The notes: generated by a model not told the origin, from the sequence alone. DNA of 64,000 nt from Haemophilus sp. C1 (GCF_001276515.1 NZ_LDVZ01000010.1:4195-68194); one strand, 5' to 3'. Numbered from the stretch's first letter, positions 10,327-21,456 are shown. Numbers and translations: made by a program.

Positions 10327-11135
10327 TGCCGTTATTACAAGTAGAAGATTTAACGAAAACCTTCAAAGGCCGCAAGCGTTTATTTGGTACGAGTGACTTT
10401 AATGCGGTAGAAAATGTAAGTTTTTCTCTTGAGCGCCAACAAACCTTAGCAATTATCGGCAAAAATGGTTCTGGGAAATCAACGTTAGTAAAAATGATCG
10501 CGGGCATTACTCAGCCCACTTCTGGCAGAATTTTATTTAACGATCATGAATTGCAATTCGAGGATTTCCAATACCGTGCACAACATATTCGAATGGTGTT
10601 CCAAGATGCGAATTCAGCGTTTAATCCTCGCTTAAATATCGGTGAGGCATTAGATGCGCCGCTACGTTTAGCAACAGATTGGGATGAAGAACGTCGCAAT
10701 CAAAAAATCTTTGAAACACTGCTACTTGTAGGGCTTTACCCTGATTACACAAATCTAAAAATTAAAAATCTTTCTATCAGCCAAAAACAGCGTGTCGCTT
10801 TGGCACGCGCGCTGATTTTAGAACCTGAAATAATTATTATAGATGATGCACTAGGTAATTTAGATGCCTCAGTGCGCATTCAATTACTAAATTTAACTCT
10901 TGATCTGCAGCAACGTTTAGGTATTTCTTATATTTATGTGGGACAGGATCTCGGTGTAATTAAACATATTGCAGATACGATTATCGTAATGGATGAAGGA
11001 AAAATGATTGAATATGGCAGCCCTCAAAATCTTTTTACTGATCCACAAACTGATGTTACTCGTCGCTTAGTCGAAAGCTATTTTGGCAAAATTTTAGATG
11101 AAACCGCTTGGGTAAAAGACAAAAACACTCACTAA
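10326..11135 (+). CDS. sapF: SapF, transporter ATPase with degenerate catalytic motifs
   Basis: Second ATP-binding subunit of the Sap peptide transporter, 269 residues. Walker A is intact (GKNGSGKST, about residue 45). The signature reads [15 protein letters not shown] instead of LSGGQ. The residue after the Walker B Asp, normally the catalytic Glu, is Asp ([12 protein letters not shown]), and the H-loop reads GQDLG without its His. The last gene of the sap operon proper; the YeiH-type gene starts 11 bases after its stop with a strong ribosome-binding site, so it is probably co-transcribed. Confidence 0.93.
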   Translation: MPLLQVEDLTKTFKGRKRLFGTSDFNAVENVSFSLERQQTLAIIGKNGSGKSTLVKMIAGITQPTSGRILFNDHELQFEDFQYRAQHIRMVFQDANSAFNPRLNIGEALDAPLRLATDWDEERRNQKIFETLLLVGLYPDYTNLKIKNLSISQKQRVALARALILEPEIIIIDDALGNLDASVRIQLLNLTLDLQQRLGISYIYVGQDLGVIKHIADTIIVMDEGKMIEYGSPQNLFTDPQTDVTRRLVESYFGKILDETAWVKDKNTH

Positions 11136-11146
11136 GGAGAGAAAAA

Positions 11147-12163
11147 ATGAACACACGTCCCTTTTATTTCGGACTTATATTTATTGCGATTATCGCTATA
11201 CTTGCTAACTATTTAGGAAACACTGATTTTTCCCATCATTATCATATCAGTGCTTTAATTATTGCTATCTTGCTGGGAATGGCAATCGGCAATACCATTT
11301 ATCCGCAATTTTCAACACAAGTGGAAAAAGGCGTGTTATTTGCCAAAGGCACGCTTCTTCGCACTGGCATTGTGCTGTATGGTTTTCGCCTCACTTTTGG
11401 CGATATTGCCGATGTAGGATTAAATGCGGTTGTCACTGATGCAATCATGCTAATTTCAACCTTCTTTTTTACCGCACTTTTAGGCATTCGTTATCTAAAA
11501 ATGGATAAACAATTGGTTTATCTCACTGGAGCAGGTTGCAGCATTTGTGGTGCGGCAGCGGTTATGGCGGCAGAGCCTGTGACCAAAGCAGAATCCCATA
11601 AAGTTTCAGTGGCGATTGCCGTAGTGGTCATTTTCGGGACGCTTGCTATTTTTACTTACCCCTTGTTCTACACGTGGTCACAAGATTTAATTAACGCTCA
11701 TCAATTCGGTATTTATGTTGGCTCTAGCGTGCATGAAGTGGCTCAAGTTTATGCGATTGGGGGAAATATTGATCCTATCGTGGCGAATACCGCCGTCATT
11801 ACCAAAATGATCCGAGTGATGATGCTCGCACCATTTTTATTAATGCTTTCTTGGTTATTAACACGTAATGATGGGGTATCAGAAAATACGTCACACAAAA
11901 TTACAATTCCTTGGTTTGCTGTACTTTTTATTGGCGTTGCCATTTTTAATTCTTTTGATTTATTACCAAAAGAACTTGTGAAATTATTCGTTGAAATCGA
12001 TTCTTTCTTATTAATTTCAGCGATGACTGCCCTTGGATTAACGACGCAAGCAAGCGCAATCAAGAAAGCAGGATTAAAACCGCTTGTTTTAGGAACTCTG
12101 ATTTATTTATGGCTAGTGATTGGTGGATTTTTAGTGAATTATGGAATATCAAAATTAATATAA
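11147..12163 (+). CDS. YeiH-family (UPF0324) membrane protein
   Basis: 338-residue integral membrane protein of the Cons_hypoth698/UPF0324 family with about ten hydrophobic spans. Family motifs visible are [12 protein letters not shown], the cysteine-containing [14 protein letters not shown] segment and [14 protein letters not shown]. Relatives include sulfonate or sulfite exporter candidates, but the function is not settled. The start at 11147 (MNTRPFYFG) is chosen over 11108, because TAAGGAGAG lies directly before it and the upstream extension lies inside sapF. It sits behind sapF and ends in a terminator, so it is probably the last gene of the sap transcript. Confidence 0.88.
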   Translation: MNTRPFYFGLIFIAIIAILANYLGNTDFSHHYHISALIIAILLGMAIGNTIYPQFSTQVEKGVLFAKGTLLRTGIVLYGFRLTFGDIADVGLNAVVTDAIMLISTFFFTALLGIRYLKMDKQLVYLTGAGCSICGAAAVMAAEPVTKAESHKVSVAIAVVVIFGTLAIFTYPLFYTWSQDLINAHQFGIYVGSSVHEVAQVYAIGGNIDPIVANTAVITKMIRVMMLAPFLLMLSWLLTRNDGVSENTSHKITIPWFAVLFIGVAIFNSFDLLPKELVKLFVEIDSFLLISAMTALGLTTQASAIKKAGLKPLVLGTLIYLWLVIGGFLVNYGISKLI

Positions 12164-12178
12164 AATTCACTTAAGATT

Positions 12179-12208
12179 GACCGCACTTTTAAAGTACGGT
12201 CTTTTTTT
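12179..12208 (+). terminator. Terminator after the sap-yeiH operon
   Basis: GACCGCACTTT and AAAGTACGGTC form a stem (one mismatch), followed by seven T. The left arm contains a perfect uptake signal, and the right arm has one change from it. Confidence 0.85.
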
Positions 12209-12255
12209 ATGAAGAATATTTTCAGATATGATTATTTAAAACATGAAATTACGCT

Positions 12256-13065
12256 TTACTTCAAAGTACGATTTAATAAACCATCCTCTAAAAATAAAGG
12301 ACCAATTGGGCGTTTAGGAATATCAAACTTCTGCGGATAAATCACATCAACCAAATACAATCCATCGGGTTTTGCTGTTGGTGCGGCAAGCTGACGATTT
12401 TTCTGCTCAAGTAGCCATTGCATCCATTCAATCGGCTGATTTCCAGCACCGACCTCCATCAAACTGCCCACAATATTGCGCACCATATGATGCACAAAAG
12501 CGTTTGCCTGAATATCAACAATAATATATTTTCCAATACGAGACACATTCAAATGATGCACATTACGCCAAGGGGTATGAGACTGGCATTGCGCCGCACG
12601 GAAAGAGGAAAAATCATGTTCCCCTAATAAACATTGCCCTGCCTGATACATTTTTTCGGCATCTAAATCTAAATGACAATGAGTCATTCCTCCTGCTAAA
12701 ATCGCAGAGCGTAATTTATTACAATAAAGAATATAACGGTAACGGCGTGCTATTGCGGAAAATCTGGCGTGAAATTCATTATCAACTTGTTTTGCCCAAG
12801 CCACCGCAATGTCATCGGGTAAATGAGCATTAGTGCCAAAAGCCCAAGCCTTCTCTGGGCGAACCGCATTGGTTTCAAAATGAACAACCTGCCCCGTTCC
12901 ACTTACGCCAGAATCCGTTCTGCCAGCACAAAATATTTCAATTTTTTCATTTGCAATACAAGAAAGTGCCTTTTCTAATTCTTCTTGTACACTACGGACT
13001 TTTTCTTGTCTCTGCCAACCATAATAATTTTGCCCGTTATACTCAATGCCTAATGCGATTTTCAT
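12256..13065 (-). CDS. truA: tRNA pseudouridine(38-40) synthase TruA
   Basis: Converts uridines 38-40 in the tRNA anticodon stem to pseudouridine. 269 residues, usual length. The catalytic Asp lies in [20 protein letters not shown] (around residue 52), and the family motif [17 protein letters not shown] lies near 190. The N-terminus [20 protein letters not shown] is typical. A single gene, convergent with yeiH and divergent from fbp. Confidence 0.97.
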   Translation of the reverse strand: MKIALGIEYNGQNYYGWQRQEKVRSVQEELEKALSCIANEKIEIFCAGRTDSGVSGTGQVVHFETNAVRPEKAWAFGTNAHLPDDIAVAWAKQVDNEFHARFSAIARRYRYILYCNKLRSAILAGGMTHCHLDLDAEKMYQAGQCLLGEHDFSSFRAAQCQSHTPWRNVHHLNVSRIGKYIIVDIQANAFVHHMVRNIVGSLMEVGAGNQPIEWMQWLLEQKNRQLAAPTAKPDGLYLVDVIYPQKFDIPKRPIGPLFLEDGLLNRTLK

Positions 13066-13299
13066 TTTTTACCTTTTGGCTTAATAAAGTGCGGTTATAG
13101 TAGCTCAAGTTTATTTGGAGCGCAAATTCATAAAAGCACTCCAAAATTTATTCAAAAATAAGCGATAGTTTCTAAAAATTGCAGTAATAAATGTGAATTT
13201 TTTGTGATAAAGATCCCATTCTGATAATCTGCCATTAGAGTTTATACGCCAAACTCCCTATAATTAACTTACGCATTATGAAAAACTAAAAGGAAAATT

Positions 13300-14301
13300 A
13301 TGAAAACATTGAGTGAATTTATCGTTGAACGTCAAGCTGAATATCCAAACGCAAAAGGGGAATTGAGTGGTATTTTGTCGTCAATTCGTCTTTTAGCGAA
13401 AATTATTCATCGAGATATTAACAAAGCAGGCTTAACAAATATTCTCGGTCAATCTGGTGTTGAAAATGTACAAGGCGAAAGTCAGATGAAACTTGATTTA
13501 TTCGCCCATAACACGATGAAAGCGGCATTAATGGCACGCGAAGAAGTGGCTGGTTTTGCATCTGAAGAAGAAGAAAGTTTTATCGCATTTGATACGGAAC
13601 GTGGACGCAATGCAAAATACATTATTTTAACGGATCCCCTTGATGGTTCTTCAAATATTGATGTAAACGTATCCGTCGGTACAATTTTCTCCATTTATCG
13701 TCGCGTATCTCCAATTGGCACACCTGTCACCTTAGAAGATTTCTTACAACCAGGGAATAAACAAGTTGCCGCGGGTTATATTGTTTATGGTTCATCAACT
13801 ATGTTGGTATATACCACTGGTAACGGAGTAAATGGGTTTACTTATGATCCATCAATCGGTACATTCTGTCTTTCTCACGAAAACATGCAAATGCCAAAAA
13901 CGGGGCGTATTTATTCCATCAATGAAGGACAATACCTTAAATTCCCGCAAGGTGTGAAAAAATATATTAAATATTGCCAAGAAGAAGATAAAGCAACCAA
14001 TCGCCCTTACGCCTCTCGCTATATTGGTTCACTTGTAGCAGACTTCCACCGCAACTTATTAAAGGGTGGCATTTATATTTACCCAAGTGCAACCAACTAT
14101 CCAAATGGAAAACTCCGTTTATTATATGAAGGCAATCCAATTGCATTTTTAGCGGAGCAAGCTGGTGGTGTGGCAACAGATGGTTATCGCCGAATTTTAG
14201 ATATCGAACCAACCGCACTTCATGAACGTGTTCCACTATTTGTTGGTTCTGAAGATATGGTGAAAAAAGCGCAAGAAATGATGGAAGAATTTAAAGAATA
14301 A
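13300..14301 (+). CDS. fbp: Fructose-1,6-bisphosphatase, class I
   Basis: Gluconeogenic enzyme that hydrolyses fructose-1,6-bisphosphate to fructose-6-phosphate. 333 residues. The metal-binding motif [20 protein letters not shown] (around residue 114) and the C-terminal [20 protein letters not shown] are diagnostic. The start follows an AAAGGAAAA site at 13288. The 13066-13299 gap upstream holds the divergent truA and fbp promoters, including TATAAT-like CTATAATT near 13257-13264. Confidence 0.97.
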   Translation: MKTLSEFIVERQAEYPNAKGELSGILSSIRLLAKIIHRDINKAGLTNILGQSGVENVQGESQMKLDLFAHNTMKAALMAREEVAGFASEEEESFIAFDTERGRNAKYIILTDPLDGSSNIDVNVSVGTIFSIYRRVSPIGTPVTLEDFLQPGNKQVAAGYIVYGSSTMLVYTTGNGVNGFTYDPSIGTFCLSHENMQMPKTGRIYSINEGQYLKFPQGVKKYIKYCQEEDKATNRPYASRYIGSLVADFHRNLLKGGIYIYPSATNYPNGKLRLLYEGNPIAFLAEQAGGVATDGYRRILDIEPTALHERVPLFVGSEDMVKKAQEMMEEFKE

Positions 14302-14306
14302 TAAAA

Positions 14307-14335
14307 ATCCCCTCGACTAAAAGAGGGGATTTTTT
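14307..14335 (+). terminator. Terminator after fbp
   Basis: AATCCCCTC/GAGGGGATT stem followed by a T run, starting five bases after the fbp stop. Confidence 0.9.
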
Positions 14336-14354
14336 ATCAATAAACTGATCAAAA

Positions 14355-14380
14355 AAACCGAACTTAATGTTCGGTTTTCT
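14355..14380. terminator. Second terminator between fbp and the NlpC/P60 gene
   Basis: AAAACCGAAC/GTTCGGTTTT stem with T-rich tails on both strands, just below the convergent NlpC/P60 gene stop; it most likely serves that gene. Confidence 0.8.
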
Positions 14381-14386
14381 TTTTTA

Positions 14387-14938
14387 TTACATGATACGGC
14401 GCGATTGAGTGTAAGTTCTAACCCAATATTCTTCATCAAGGGAACTTATTGTCACACCTTGCCCTGTACTTGCGTGCATAAATTGGTTATTACCAATATA
14501 AACACCAACGTGATTATTTTTACGGAAGAAAACTAAATCGCCTTTTTTAAGTTCTGATTTATTAATTTTTCTACCTAAATGACGCTGTTCAGCCGTAGAA
14601 CGAGGCAATTCAATACCAAAAACTTCAGAAAAAGTCGTTTGCATAAATGCAGAACAATCAATACCACGTTTGGTTGTACCGCCCATACGATAGGCGGTTC
14701 CCACCCATTCATTATACACACCAGCTAAAGCCTTATCCCCCATTAAAGCTGATGAACGGTTTGTTCTCACTTTATGGAAAATCCCTGAACGATTACCTTT
14801 TTCTAAACTACTAATCAAACCCGTTAATTGAGCATCATCACTTTCAGAAATAGCCTGATGATTTGCCGTTCGAGGGCCATTAGAACAAGCGGTTGCGAGT
14901 GTCGCTAAACCAATAATAACTAAAATTCTTTTTAACAT
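14387..14938 (-). CDS. NlpC/P60 lipoprotein, MepS-like murein endopeptidase
   Basis: 183-residue predicted outer-membrane lipoprotein. A signal peptide ends in the lipobox LATAC (lipidated Cys at 18). The NlpC/P60 domain (about residues 75-183) shows the catalytic Cys in GIDCSAFMQTTF, His in NNHVGVYIGN and a third polar residue in FMHASTGQG. E. coli MepS (Spr) and NlpC have this architecture; MepS cuts D-Ala-mDap crosslinks during cell-wall growth. Which of the two it matches more closely cannot be decided by eye. Single gene with its own terminator; it is separated from tldD by 122 bases. Confidence 0.88.
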   Translation of the reverse strand: MLKRILVIIGLATLATACSNGPRTANHQAISESDDAQLTGLISSLEKGNRSGIFHKVRTNRSSALMGDKALAGVYNEWVGTAYRMGGTTKRGIDCSAFMQTTFSEVFGIELPRSTAEQRHLGRKINKSELKKGDLVFFRKNNHVGVYIGNNQFMHASTGQGVTISSLDEEYWVRTYTQSRRIM

Positions 14939-15060
14939 AATTTAAAATAATTAAAAGATATAAAATAAAATTCTGCCCGAGACTATCAAAATTTGAATAA
15001 GATTGCCAGTAAAAATCCAATTTTAATGGGATTTTTGTGATCTTTTGCGCAATTTTATGT

Positions 15061-16509
15061 TTAATTTGTACCACCAACAGTAATTTCATCAATTTTTAGT
15101 GCGGGCTGTCCAACGCCGACTGGCACACTTTGCCCCTCTTTGCCACAAACCCCGATACCTAAATCAAGTTCTGATTTATCTGCAACCATAGAAATCTTTT
15201 GCATCACCTCAATACCACTGCCAATTAAAGTTGCGCCCTTCACAGGTTTCGTTATTTTTCCTTTTTCAATTAAATAAGCTTCTGAAGTAGAAAATACAAA
15301 TTTACCAGACGTAATATCCACTTGCCCGCCACCAAAGTGCGGTGCATAAATCCCCTGTTCTACAGAAGCAATCAAATCATCAAAGTGACTTTGTCCCGCA
15401 AGCATATAGGTGTTGGTCATTCTAGGCATTGGCAAATGAGCATAAGACTCACGTCGTCCATTTCCCGTTGGAGCCACGCCCATCAAACGGGCATTCATTT
15501 TATCTTGCATGTAACCTTGCAAAATCCCGTCTTTGATGAGTACATTGCACTGGCTTGGCACACCTTCATCATCAATAGTCAATGATCCTCGACGATTTTC
15601 AATCGTGCCATCATCCACAATCGTACATAACGGTGAAGTCACTTGTTCGCCAATCTTGCCTGTAAAAAGTGAACTTTCTTTACGGTTAAAATCCCCCTCT
15701 AAACCGTGACCTACTGCTTCGTGTAGCAACACCCCAGGCCAACCAGCACCTAATACAACAGGCATTAATCCCGCTGGTGCTGCAACTGCACTAAGGTTTA
15801 CTAAGGCTTGACGAACCGCTTCTTTAGCAAATCTTACAGCTCTAATATCGCCATCAACAATTTCAAAGAACCAATCTAAACCGAAACGCCCACCTGAACC
15901 ACAGCTGCCGCGCTCACGTTTGCCATTTTCTTCTACTAACACTGAAATAGATAAGCGAACTAAAGGACGAATATCTGCTGCTAGTGTACCATCCGTCGCC
16001 ATGACTAATACTTCTTCATAAACGGAACTAAGACTTGCTGAAACCTTGGTTACACGATGATCTTCAGCTCGAGCTGTACGATCAACCAAATGTAATAGCT
16101 CAATTTTTTTCTCTTTGGTTAAACTTTCCAAAGGATTAATCGCCGCATAACGAGCAATAGGATTTACAACATTAAAAGCGGATGGCGAAATCAAATTCCC
16201 CTGTTTGACTTGCGCAATTCCTTTCACTGCTTCTGCACATTGCTGCAAAGAAGCAAGATTAATTTGATCGGCATAAGCAAAGCCTGTTTTCTCACCAGAA
16301 ACTGCCCGCACGCCAACACCACGATCAATATGAAAACCGCCTTCTTTTATAATGCCATCTTCCAATACCCAACTTTCATCTTGGCTAAGTTGAAAATACA
16401 AATCAGCATAGTCAATATTACGATGCGACATCATGTCGAAAATATTGAGCAATGCTTTAGTTGAAAGATTACTTGGTGTCAGTAATGTATTTGAAACTTG
16501 GTTTAACAT
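15061..16509 (-). CDS. tldD: TldD metalloprotease subunit
   Basis: 482 residues. TldD works with TldE (PmbA) as a heterodimeric zinc protease that degrades unfolded peptides and matures some modified peptides. The zinc motif [11 protein letters not shown] lies near residue 258. C-terminal glycine-rich stretches ([22 protein letters not shown]-like) are typical. PmbA is not in this window. The start [20 protein letters not shown] is reasonable, although the ribosome-binding site is weak. Confidence 0.95.
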   Translation of the reverse strand: MLNQVSNTLLTPSNLSTKALLNIFDMMSHRNIDYADLYFQLSQDESWVLEDGIIKEGGFHIDRGVGVRAVSGEKTGFAYADQINLASLQQCAEAVKGIAQVKQGNLISPSAFNVVNPIARYAAINPLESLTKEKKIELLHLVDRTARAEDHRVTKVSASLSSVYEEVLVMATDGTLAADIRPLVRLSISVLVEENGKRERGSCGSGGRFGLDWFFEIVDGDIRAVRFAKEAVRQALVNLSAVAAPAGLMPVVLGAGWPGVLLHEAVGHGLEGDFNRKESSLFTGKIGEQVTSPLCTIVDDGTIENRRGSLTIDDEGVPSQCNVLIKDGILQGYMQDKMNARLMGVAPTGNGRRESYAHLPMPRMTNTYMLAGQSHFDDLIASVEQGIYAPHFGGGQVDITSGKFVFSTSEAYLIEKGKITKPVKGATLIGSGIEVMQKISMVADKSELDLGIGVCGKEGQSVPVGVGQPALKIDEITVGGTN

Positions 16510-16610
16510 ATTTTTTCCAGTCTAAAGTAAATATCTTGTGAGTGCTTGTATCCGTTTAATACAACAGCACAGATTAAAATCGGATTAATAAAGTGCGGTT
16601 GATTTTGAGG

Positions 16611-17462
16611 TTATTTTTCCAAATGCGCTAATCCAAATTGATACAAAGCATTCTTCTTATAACCATACAACTCAGCAACTATAGCTGCTGCTTTTTTAAG
16701 TGGCAATTCTTCTGCAATTAACTCAAGTGCCTTCACCGCTTGTGGGGAGATTTCATCGTTATTGTCAGACTTTGGTTTTCCTTCAACAATCAAAACCATC
16801 TCGCCTTTTGTACGATTTGGCTCTTCTAACAGCCATTCTCGTAAATTTTTAATCGTATTCCCCGTAATCGTTTCCCAAGTTTTAGTAATTTCGCGGGCTA
16901 ACACAATATATCGTTCTTCCCCTAACACCGATTGCATATCTTCTAATGTATCTAAAATACGGTGAGTGGATTCATAAAAAATTAAAGTGCGGTCTTCTTC
17001 TGCGATATTTTCTAATTTATCTTTGCGCGCTTTACTTTTCGCAGGTAAAAAGCCTTCAAAACAAAATCTATCAGAAGCAATTCCCGATGCGCAAAGTGCG
17101 GTAATTGCCGCACAGGCTCCTGGTAAAGGAACAACACGAATGTTTGCCTCACGGCATTGACGCACTAAATGAAAACCAGGATCGCTAATTAATGGCGTCC
17201 CCGCATCAGAAATCAAAGCAATATTGCTACCTTGCTTGAGTTTTTCCACCAAAATATGGGCTTTTTCTTGTTCATTGTGATCATGCAAAGCAAAAAAGGG
17301 CTTTTTAATACCGTAATGACTTAATAAAAGGCCACTATGACGGGTATCTTCTGCAGCAATTAAATCCACTTGCGCAAAAGTCTCTAAAGCACGCTGGGTA
17401 ATATCTTGTAAATTGCCAATCGGCGTGGCAACAATGTATAAAATTCCGGTTAAATCAGTCAT
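16611..17462 (-). CDS. rsmI: 16S rRNA 2'-O-methyltransferase RsmI
   Basis: Methylates the ribose of C1402 in 16S rRNA using S-adenosylmethionine. 283 residues of the tetrapyrrole-methylase fold: [16 protein letters not shown] at the N-terminus, [11 protein letters not shown], and the SAM-binding [14 protein letters not shown]. It is divergent from lpoA, the same layout as E. coli yraL/yraM. Confidence 0.97.
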   Translation of the reverse strand: MTDLTGILYIVATPIGNLQDITQRALETFAQVDLIAAEDTRHSGLLLSHYGIKKPFFALHDHNEQEKAHILVEKLKQGSNIALISDAGTPLISDPGFHLVRQCREANIRVVPLPGACAAITALCASGIASDRFCFEGFLPAKSKARKDKLENIAEEDRTLIFYESTHRILDTLEDMQSVLGEERYIVLAREITKTWETITGNTIKNLREWLLEEPNRTKGEMVLIVEGKPKSDNNDEISPQAVKALELIAEELPLKKAAAIVAELYGYKKNALYQFGLAHLEK

Positions 17463-17536
17463 TTTTGTTTGCTTTTAAGTTATGAGATAAGTAAGATCTG
17501 CTACAACTATTGTCTGTTTATTATGATGGAGCGAAG

Positions 17537-19264
17537 ATGTCTATTCTATTACAAGGCGGACGTTTTAAAAAACGTTTAATGCCAATTTTATTGTCAATGG
17601 CCTTAGCTGGCTGTTCAAATCTACTTGGTAGCAATTTCACACAAACTTTACAACAAGATGCGAATGCAAGTTCCGAATTTTATATGAATAAGTTAGGACA
17701 AGCACAAGAACTTGAAGATCAACAAACCTATAAATTGCTCGCAGCTCGTGTGTTAATCAGTGAAAATAAAGTTGAACAATCAGAAGCGTTATTAAGTGAA
17801 TTAGGTGAATTAAATGATGCGCAAAAATTAGATCGTGCATTAATTGAAGCGAGAATTTCTGCTGCAAAAAATGCTAATGAAGTCGCTCAAAATCAATTAC
17901 GTGCGTTGGATTTAAATAAATTAAGCCCGTCACAAAAATCTCGTTATTACGAAACCTTAGCTATTGTTGCTGAAAACCGTAAAGACATCATTGAAGCCGT
18001 AAAAGCGCGGGTAGAGATGGATAAGAATTTAACAGATGTACAACGTCGTCAAGATAACATTGATAAAACTTGGGCATTGTTACGTTCAGCAAATACTGGC
18101 GTAATCAATAATGCTTCAGATGAAGGCAACGCGGCTTTAGGTGGTTGGTTAGCGTTAATCAAAACCTACAACGATTATATTCGCCAACCAGTTCAATTAA
18201 GCCAAGCATTACAAAGTTGGAAAAATGCTTACCCAAATCATGCAGCCGCAACGTTGTTCCCAAAAGAATTGCTTACATTGCTTAATTTCCAACAAACTAA
18301 TGTGTCACAAATTGGTTTACTCTTGCCATTAAGTGGTGACGGACAAATTCTTGGTACAACTATTCAATCTGGTTTTAACGATGCAAAAGGCGATTCTATG
18401 ATTCCAGTACAAGTATTTGATACCTCAATGAATTCTGTCCAAGAGATTATTGCACAAGCCAAACAAGCGGGAATTAAAACCTTAGTCGGTCCATTACTAA
18501 AACAAAATCTTGATGTGATTTTAGCGGATCCTGCACAAATTCAAGATATGGATGTGCTTGCATTAAATGCCACACCAAATTCTCGCGCTATTGCTCAACT
18601 TTGTTATTACGGACTTTCGCCAGAAGATGAAGCTGAATCTGCTGCCAATAAAATGTGGAACGATGGCGTGCGTAATCCACTTGTCGCAATGCCACAAAAT
18701 GATTTAGGGCAACGCGTAGGCAATGCCTTTAATGTACGTTGGCAACAATTAGCAGGTACTGATGCGAATATCCGTTACTACAATTTGCCTGCGGATGTGA
18801 CCTATTTCGTTCAAGAAAATAACTCAAATACAACCGCACTTTACGCCGTAGCAAGTCCAACTGAACTGGCAGAAATGAGAGGTTATTTAACAAATATCGC
18901 GCCTAATTTAGTGATTTATGCCAGCTCACGAGCAAGCGCAAATGCGACAAACACCAACACGGACTTTATCACACAGATGAACGGTGTACAGTTTAGCGAT
19001 ATTCCATTTTTTAAAGATACCAATTCACCACAATATCAAAAACTAGCCAAAACAACTGGCGGTGAATATCAATTAATGCGTTTATATGCAATGGGTGCGG
19101 ATGCTTGGTTACTCATTAATCAATTTAATGAATTACGCCAAGTGCCAGGCTATCGCTTAAGTGGCTTAACCGGTATTTTAAGCGCAGGCACTAATTGTAA
19201 TGTTGAACGTGATATGACTTGGTATCAATATCAAAATGGTGCAATTGTACCAGTTGCAAACTAA
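17537..19264 (+). CDS. lpoA: LpoA, outer-membrane lipoprotein activator of PBP1a
   Basis: Outer-membrane lipoprotein that reaches through the periplasm to activate the peptidoglycan synthase PBP1a; essential in H. influenzae (established knowledge). The lipobox is SMALAGC after a short signal peptide. The N-terminal TPR-like helical domain covers roughly residues 35-255 and the periplasmic-binding-protein-like C-terminal domain 260-575 (starting [12 protein letters not shown]). The ATG at 17537 (MSILLQGG) is preferred over 17510: it gives 575 residues, the known length, and a regular lipoprotein signal. Its stop overlaps the yraN start by one base. Confidence 0.95.
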   Translation: MSILLQGGRFKKRLMPILLSMALAGCSNLLGSNFTQTLQQDANASSEFYMNKLGQAQELEDQQTYKLLAARVLISENKVEQSEALLSELGELNDAQKLDRALIEARISAAKNANEVAQNQLRALDLNKLSPSQKSRYYETLAIVAENRKDIIEAVKARVEMDKNLTDVQRRQDNIDKTWALLRSANTGVINNASDEGNAALGGWLALIKTYNDYIRQPVQLSQALQSWKNAYPNHAAATLFPKELLTLLNFQQTNVSQIGLLLPLSGDGQILGTTIQSGFNDAKGDSMIPVQVFDTSMNSVQEIIAQAKQAGIKTLVGPLLKQNLDVILADPAQIQDMDVLALNATPNSRAIAQLCYYGLSPEDEAESAANKMWNDGVRNPLVAMPQNDLGQRVGNAFNVRWQQLAGTDANIRYYNLPADVTYFVQENNSNTTALYAVASPTELAEMRGYLTNIAPNLVIYASSRASANATNTNTDFITQMNGVQFSDIPFFKDTNSPQYQKLAKTTGGEYQLMRLYAMGADAWLLINQFNELRQVPGYRLSGLTGILSAGTNCNVERDMTWYQYQNGAIVPVAN

Positions 19265-19623
19265 TGTTTTCTTTAAAACGTCAGCAAGGGGCGAGCTTTG
19301 AGCATCAAGCTCGCCTTTTTTTAGAATCAAAAGGCTTAACATTTATTGCGGCTAATCAAAATTTCAAATGTGGTGAACTTGATCTAATAATGAATGACAA
19401 AGAAACTATCGTTTTTGTTGAAGTTCGCCAACGTTCTAATAATGCCTTTGGCTCAGCAGTAGAAAGCGTAGATTGGCGAAAACAACAAAAATGGTTAGAT
19501 GCCGCAAATTTATGGCTTGCAAAACAAAATATGAGCTTAGAAGATGCCGATTGTCGTTTTGATTTAATCGCCTTTGGCAAAACGCCCCAAGATATTCAAT
19601 GGATTCCTAATTTTCTCGATTAA
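19264..19623 (+). CDS. yraN: YraN/UPF0102 nuclease-fold protein
   Basis: 119-residue cytoplasmic protein of the UPF0102 family, a small PD-(D/E)XK-like nuclease fold whose role is unclear, though genetic context suggests DNA metabolism. Visible motif: [11 protein letters not shown] ... [10 protein letters not shown], with the E-x-D ... ExR active-site pattern. Start at 19264 overlaps the lpoA stop (TAATG), giving coupling; a longer in-frame start lies inside lpoA and is rejected. Confidence 0.92.
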   Translation: MFSLKRQQGASFEHQARLFLESKGLTFIAANQNFKCGELDLIMNDKETIVFVEVRQRSNNAFGSAVESVDWRKQQKWLDAANLWLAKQNMSLEDADCRFDLIAFGKTPQDIQWIPNFLD

Positions 19624-19635
19624 CGGCTTTTTATA

Positions 19636-20220
19636 ATGTTACAAAAAGTAAAAGATATTTATAGCGAAAGTATTCAAATTCAAATTGCAGCGTCTAGCAT
19701 GCTTTCGGAAAATATTGCTAACGCTACCCAAATGGTGATGCAATGTTTGCTAGGCGGAAATAAAGTGATCGCTTGTGGCGTCTCGCGTTCTTATGCCAAT
19801 GCACAGTTTCTCGTATCTAACTTACTTAATCGATACGATTTAGCAAGACCAAGTTTTCCCTCAGTGCTCTTAAGTTTAGAAAGTGCGGTGGGTTCTTCTC
19901 TTGTTTTTGAACACTCGCCTGAGGAATTGTATTGTCATCAATTTAATGCCGTTGCCAAATCGGGTGACTTACTTATCGCTTTTGCGCCTTTGGGAACAGA
20001 GAAAATTGTACTAAACATTATTTCTCATGCAGTAAATAAAGAGGTTAATGTTATTGCACTCACTGGCTCTAATAACGATGCTATTCAGGGAATTTTAGCA
20101 GACAATGACTTGGAAATATCCATTCCTGCCACCAAAGAAAGTCGAGTCTTAGAAAACCATCTTTTTGTTATCAATGCCCTTTGTGAATTAGTTGACCATA
20201 CCTTGTTCCCAAGTGCTTGA
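19636..20220 (+). CDS. diaA: DiaA-like SIS-domain protein
   Basis: 194-residue SIS-fold protein related to sedoheptulose-7-phosphate isomerase GmhA. In E. coli the orthologue at this position (YraO/DiaA) binds DnaA and helps replication start on time. The phosphosugar-binding loop region reads VIACGVSRSYANAQFLVSNL. Position between yraN and dolP argues for DiaA over a GmhA paralogue. Confidence 0.88.
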   Translation: MLQKVKDIYSESIQIQIAASSMLSENIANATQMVMQCLLGGNKVIACGVSRSYANAQFLVSNLLNRYDLARPSFPSVLLSLESAVGSSLVFEHSPEELYCHQFNAVAKSGDLLIAFAPLGTEKIVLNIISHAVNKEVNVIALTGSNNDAIQGILADNDLEISIPATKESRVLENHLFVINALCELVDHTLFPSA

Positions 20221-20276
20221 CAGAAAAATAAATCAATTTCAAACTAGCAGTAATTTCATCTAAAAAGGAGTTAATT

Positions 20277-20858
20277 ATGACATTATCCCCATTAAAAAAA
20301 CTGGTTATCGTACTTGGCACAACAATCTTTTTACAAGGATGTGTTGCCGCTGTGATTGGTGGTGGAGCTGTAGCGGCTAAAGTAGGTACCGATCCTCGAA
20401 CCACAGGGACACAAATTGATGATGAAACCCTAGAATTTAAAGTAGAAAATGCTGTAGAAAAAGATGCCCAAATTAAGGCTGAAGGCCGTGTAAATGCCGT
20501 ATCTTACAATGGTCGAGTGCTTTTAATAGGTCAAGTTCCTAATAGTGGTGTAAAGGAAACTGCCACAGCTCTTGCAAAAGGTGTTGAAGGTGTCAATGAC
20601 ATTTATAACGAGCTGACTGTTGGCCCGAAAATCTCTTTTGCACAAATCAGCAAAGACAGTTGGATTACCACTCAGGTCAAATCAAAAATGTTAGTCGATG
20701 GTCGAGTTAAAGCGACAGATGTAAAAGTTATTAGCGAAAATGGAGAAGTTTTCCTACTCGGTACAGTGACTCATGCCCAAGCTGATGCGGCCGCAGACAT
20801 TGCGAGTAAAATCAGTGGCGTGCAAAAAGTAATTAAAGTTTTCAAATATCTCAACTAA
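20277..20858 (+). CDS. dolP: DolP, dual-BON-domain outer-membrane lipoprotein
   Basis: 193-residue lipoprotein with lipobox IFLQGC and two BON domains (about residues 50-115 and 125-193). DolP (YraP) binds anionic lipids at the division site and supports outer-membrane integrity. Ribosome-binding site AAAAGGAG lies seven bases before the ATG. Its downstream terminator has been split by the transposon at 20883-27195. Confidence 0.93.
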   Translation: MTLSPLKKLVIVLGTTIFLQGCVAAVIGGGAVAAKVGTDPRTTGTQIDDETLEFKVENAVEKDAQIKAEGRVNAVSYNGRVLLIGQVPNSGVKETATALAKGVEGVNDIYNELTVGPKISFAQISKDSWITTQVKSKMLVDGRVKATDVKVISENGEVFLLGTVTHAQADAAADIASKISGVQKVIKVFKYLN

Positions 20859-20863
20859 TCTTC

Positions 20864-20873
20864 AAAGTGCGGT
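20864..20873 (+). terminator. Left arm of the dolP terminator, now separated from its partner
   Basis: AAAGTGCGGT here is the inverted partner of ACCGCACTTT at 27214-27223. With the inserted element and one copy of the 8-bp duplication removed, the two arms would face each other across a 19-base loop, followed by a T-rich tail, as in other uptake-signal terminators of this window. Confidence 0.7.
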
Positions 20874-20874
20874 A

Positions 20875-20882
20875 AAAACTCA
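20875..20882. repeat. Target-site duplication, left copy (AAAACTCA)
   Basis: Identical to 27196-27203, directly outside the two terminal inverted repeats. Eight bases is the duplication length made by IS1595-family transposases. Confidence 0.9.
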
Positions 20883-20908
20883 CGGTATTATGTAGCAGTT
20901 GCACAAAG
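20883..20908 (+). repeat. Terminal inverted repeat, left
   Basis: 26 bases beginning CGGTATTATGTAGCAGTTGC and ending ACAAAG. The perfect reverse complement is at 27170-27195. A partial inverted copy of its core (CTGCTACA) recurs at 20925-20932, a possible subterminal transposase contact. Confidence 0.93.
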
Positions 20909-20970
20909 ATTTAATTTGTTGTTTCTGCTACATTTTCTTATCTTTTATGTACAAAAGGTAAGAATAGTCA

Positions 20971-21435
20971 ATGACAAAACAAAAATCAACTTTGGAAAAT
21001 GCGCTTGAAGAAGCGATTGAAGAAATTGAAACCGAAAAGAAAGAAATTGCAGCGCAAATCAAGCAACTCCATAAAGAATTAAAAGATCTTGATCGGAAGA
21101 TTTCAGACTATCGTATGGCATTAAATCACGCAAAAGGTCGGGAAGAACCGCCTTTACCGTCAAACCCAAAATTTAGAAATCTTCGTTTTCAAACTTCGCC
21201 TCAACAGTTGATTGCTCAGGTACTAAAACAAGAGCCTTCAAAATGGTTAAGTGTGAAGGAGATTACATATCTAGCGATGAAGTTAGATGGGCAAGAGATT
21301 GAAGAAGTCATACCGTATAAACAATCACAAACGATTGCTTGTACATTAAACTATTTAAAGTATAAATCGTTAGTGGAAAAATGCTTAATAGATAACTCAC
21401 AACATTGGCGATTGAGAACACTTGAGCAAGGATAG
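20971..21435 (+). CDS. Coiled-coil protein with winged-helix-like C-terminus, unknown function
   Basis: 154 residues, not recognised. Residues 1-58 are highly charged with heptad character (ALEEAIEEIETEKKEIAAQI, then KQLHKELKDLDRKI) and should form a coiled coil. A proline-rich linker follows (REEPPLPSNPKF). Residues 75-154 look like a winged-helix fold (SPQQLIAQVLKQ, WLSVKEITYLAM, SQTIACTLNYLKY, HWRL). AAAGGTAAG lies 13 bases before the ATG. It lies 62 bases inside the left inverted repeat and faces another gene of the same architecture (21457-21879). Probably DNA binding; a role in transposition or in regulating the element is only a guess. Confidence 0.7.
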   Translation: MTKQKSTLENALEEAIEEIETEKKEIAAQIKQLHKELKDLDRKISDYRMALNHAKGREEPPLPSNPKFRNLRFQTSPQQLIAQVLKQEPSKWLSVKEITYLAMKLDGQEIEEVIPYKQSQTIACTLNYLKYKSLVEKCLIDNSQHWRLRTLEQG

Positions 21436-21456
21436 TAAATAGCGGTAGAAATACCG

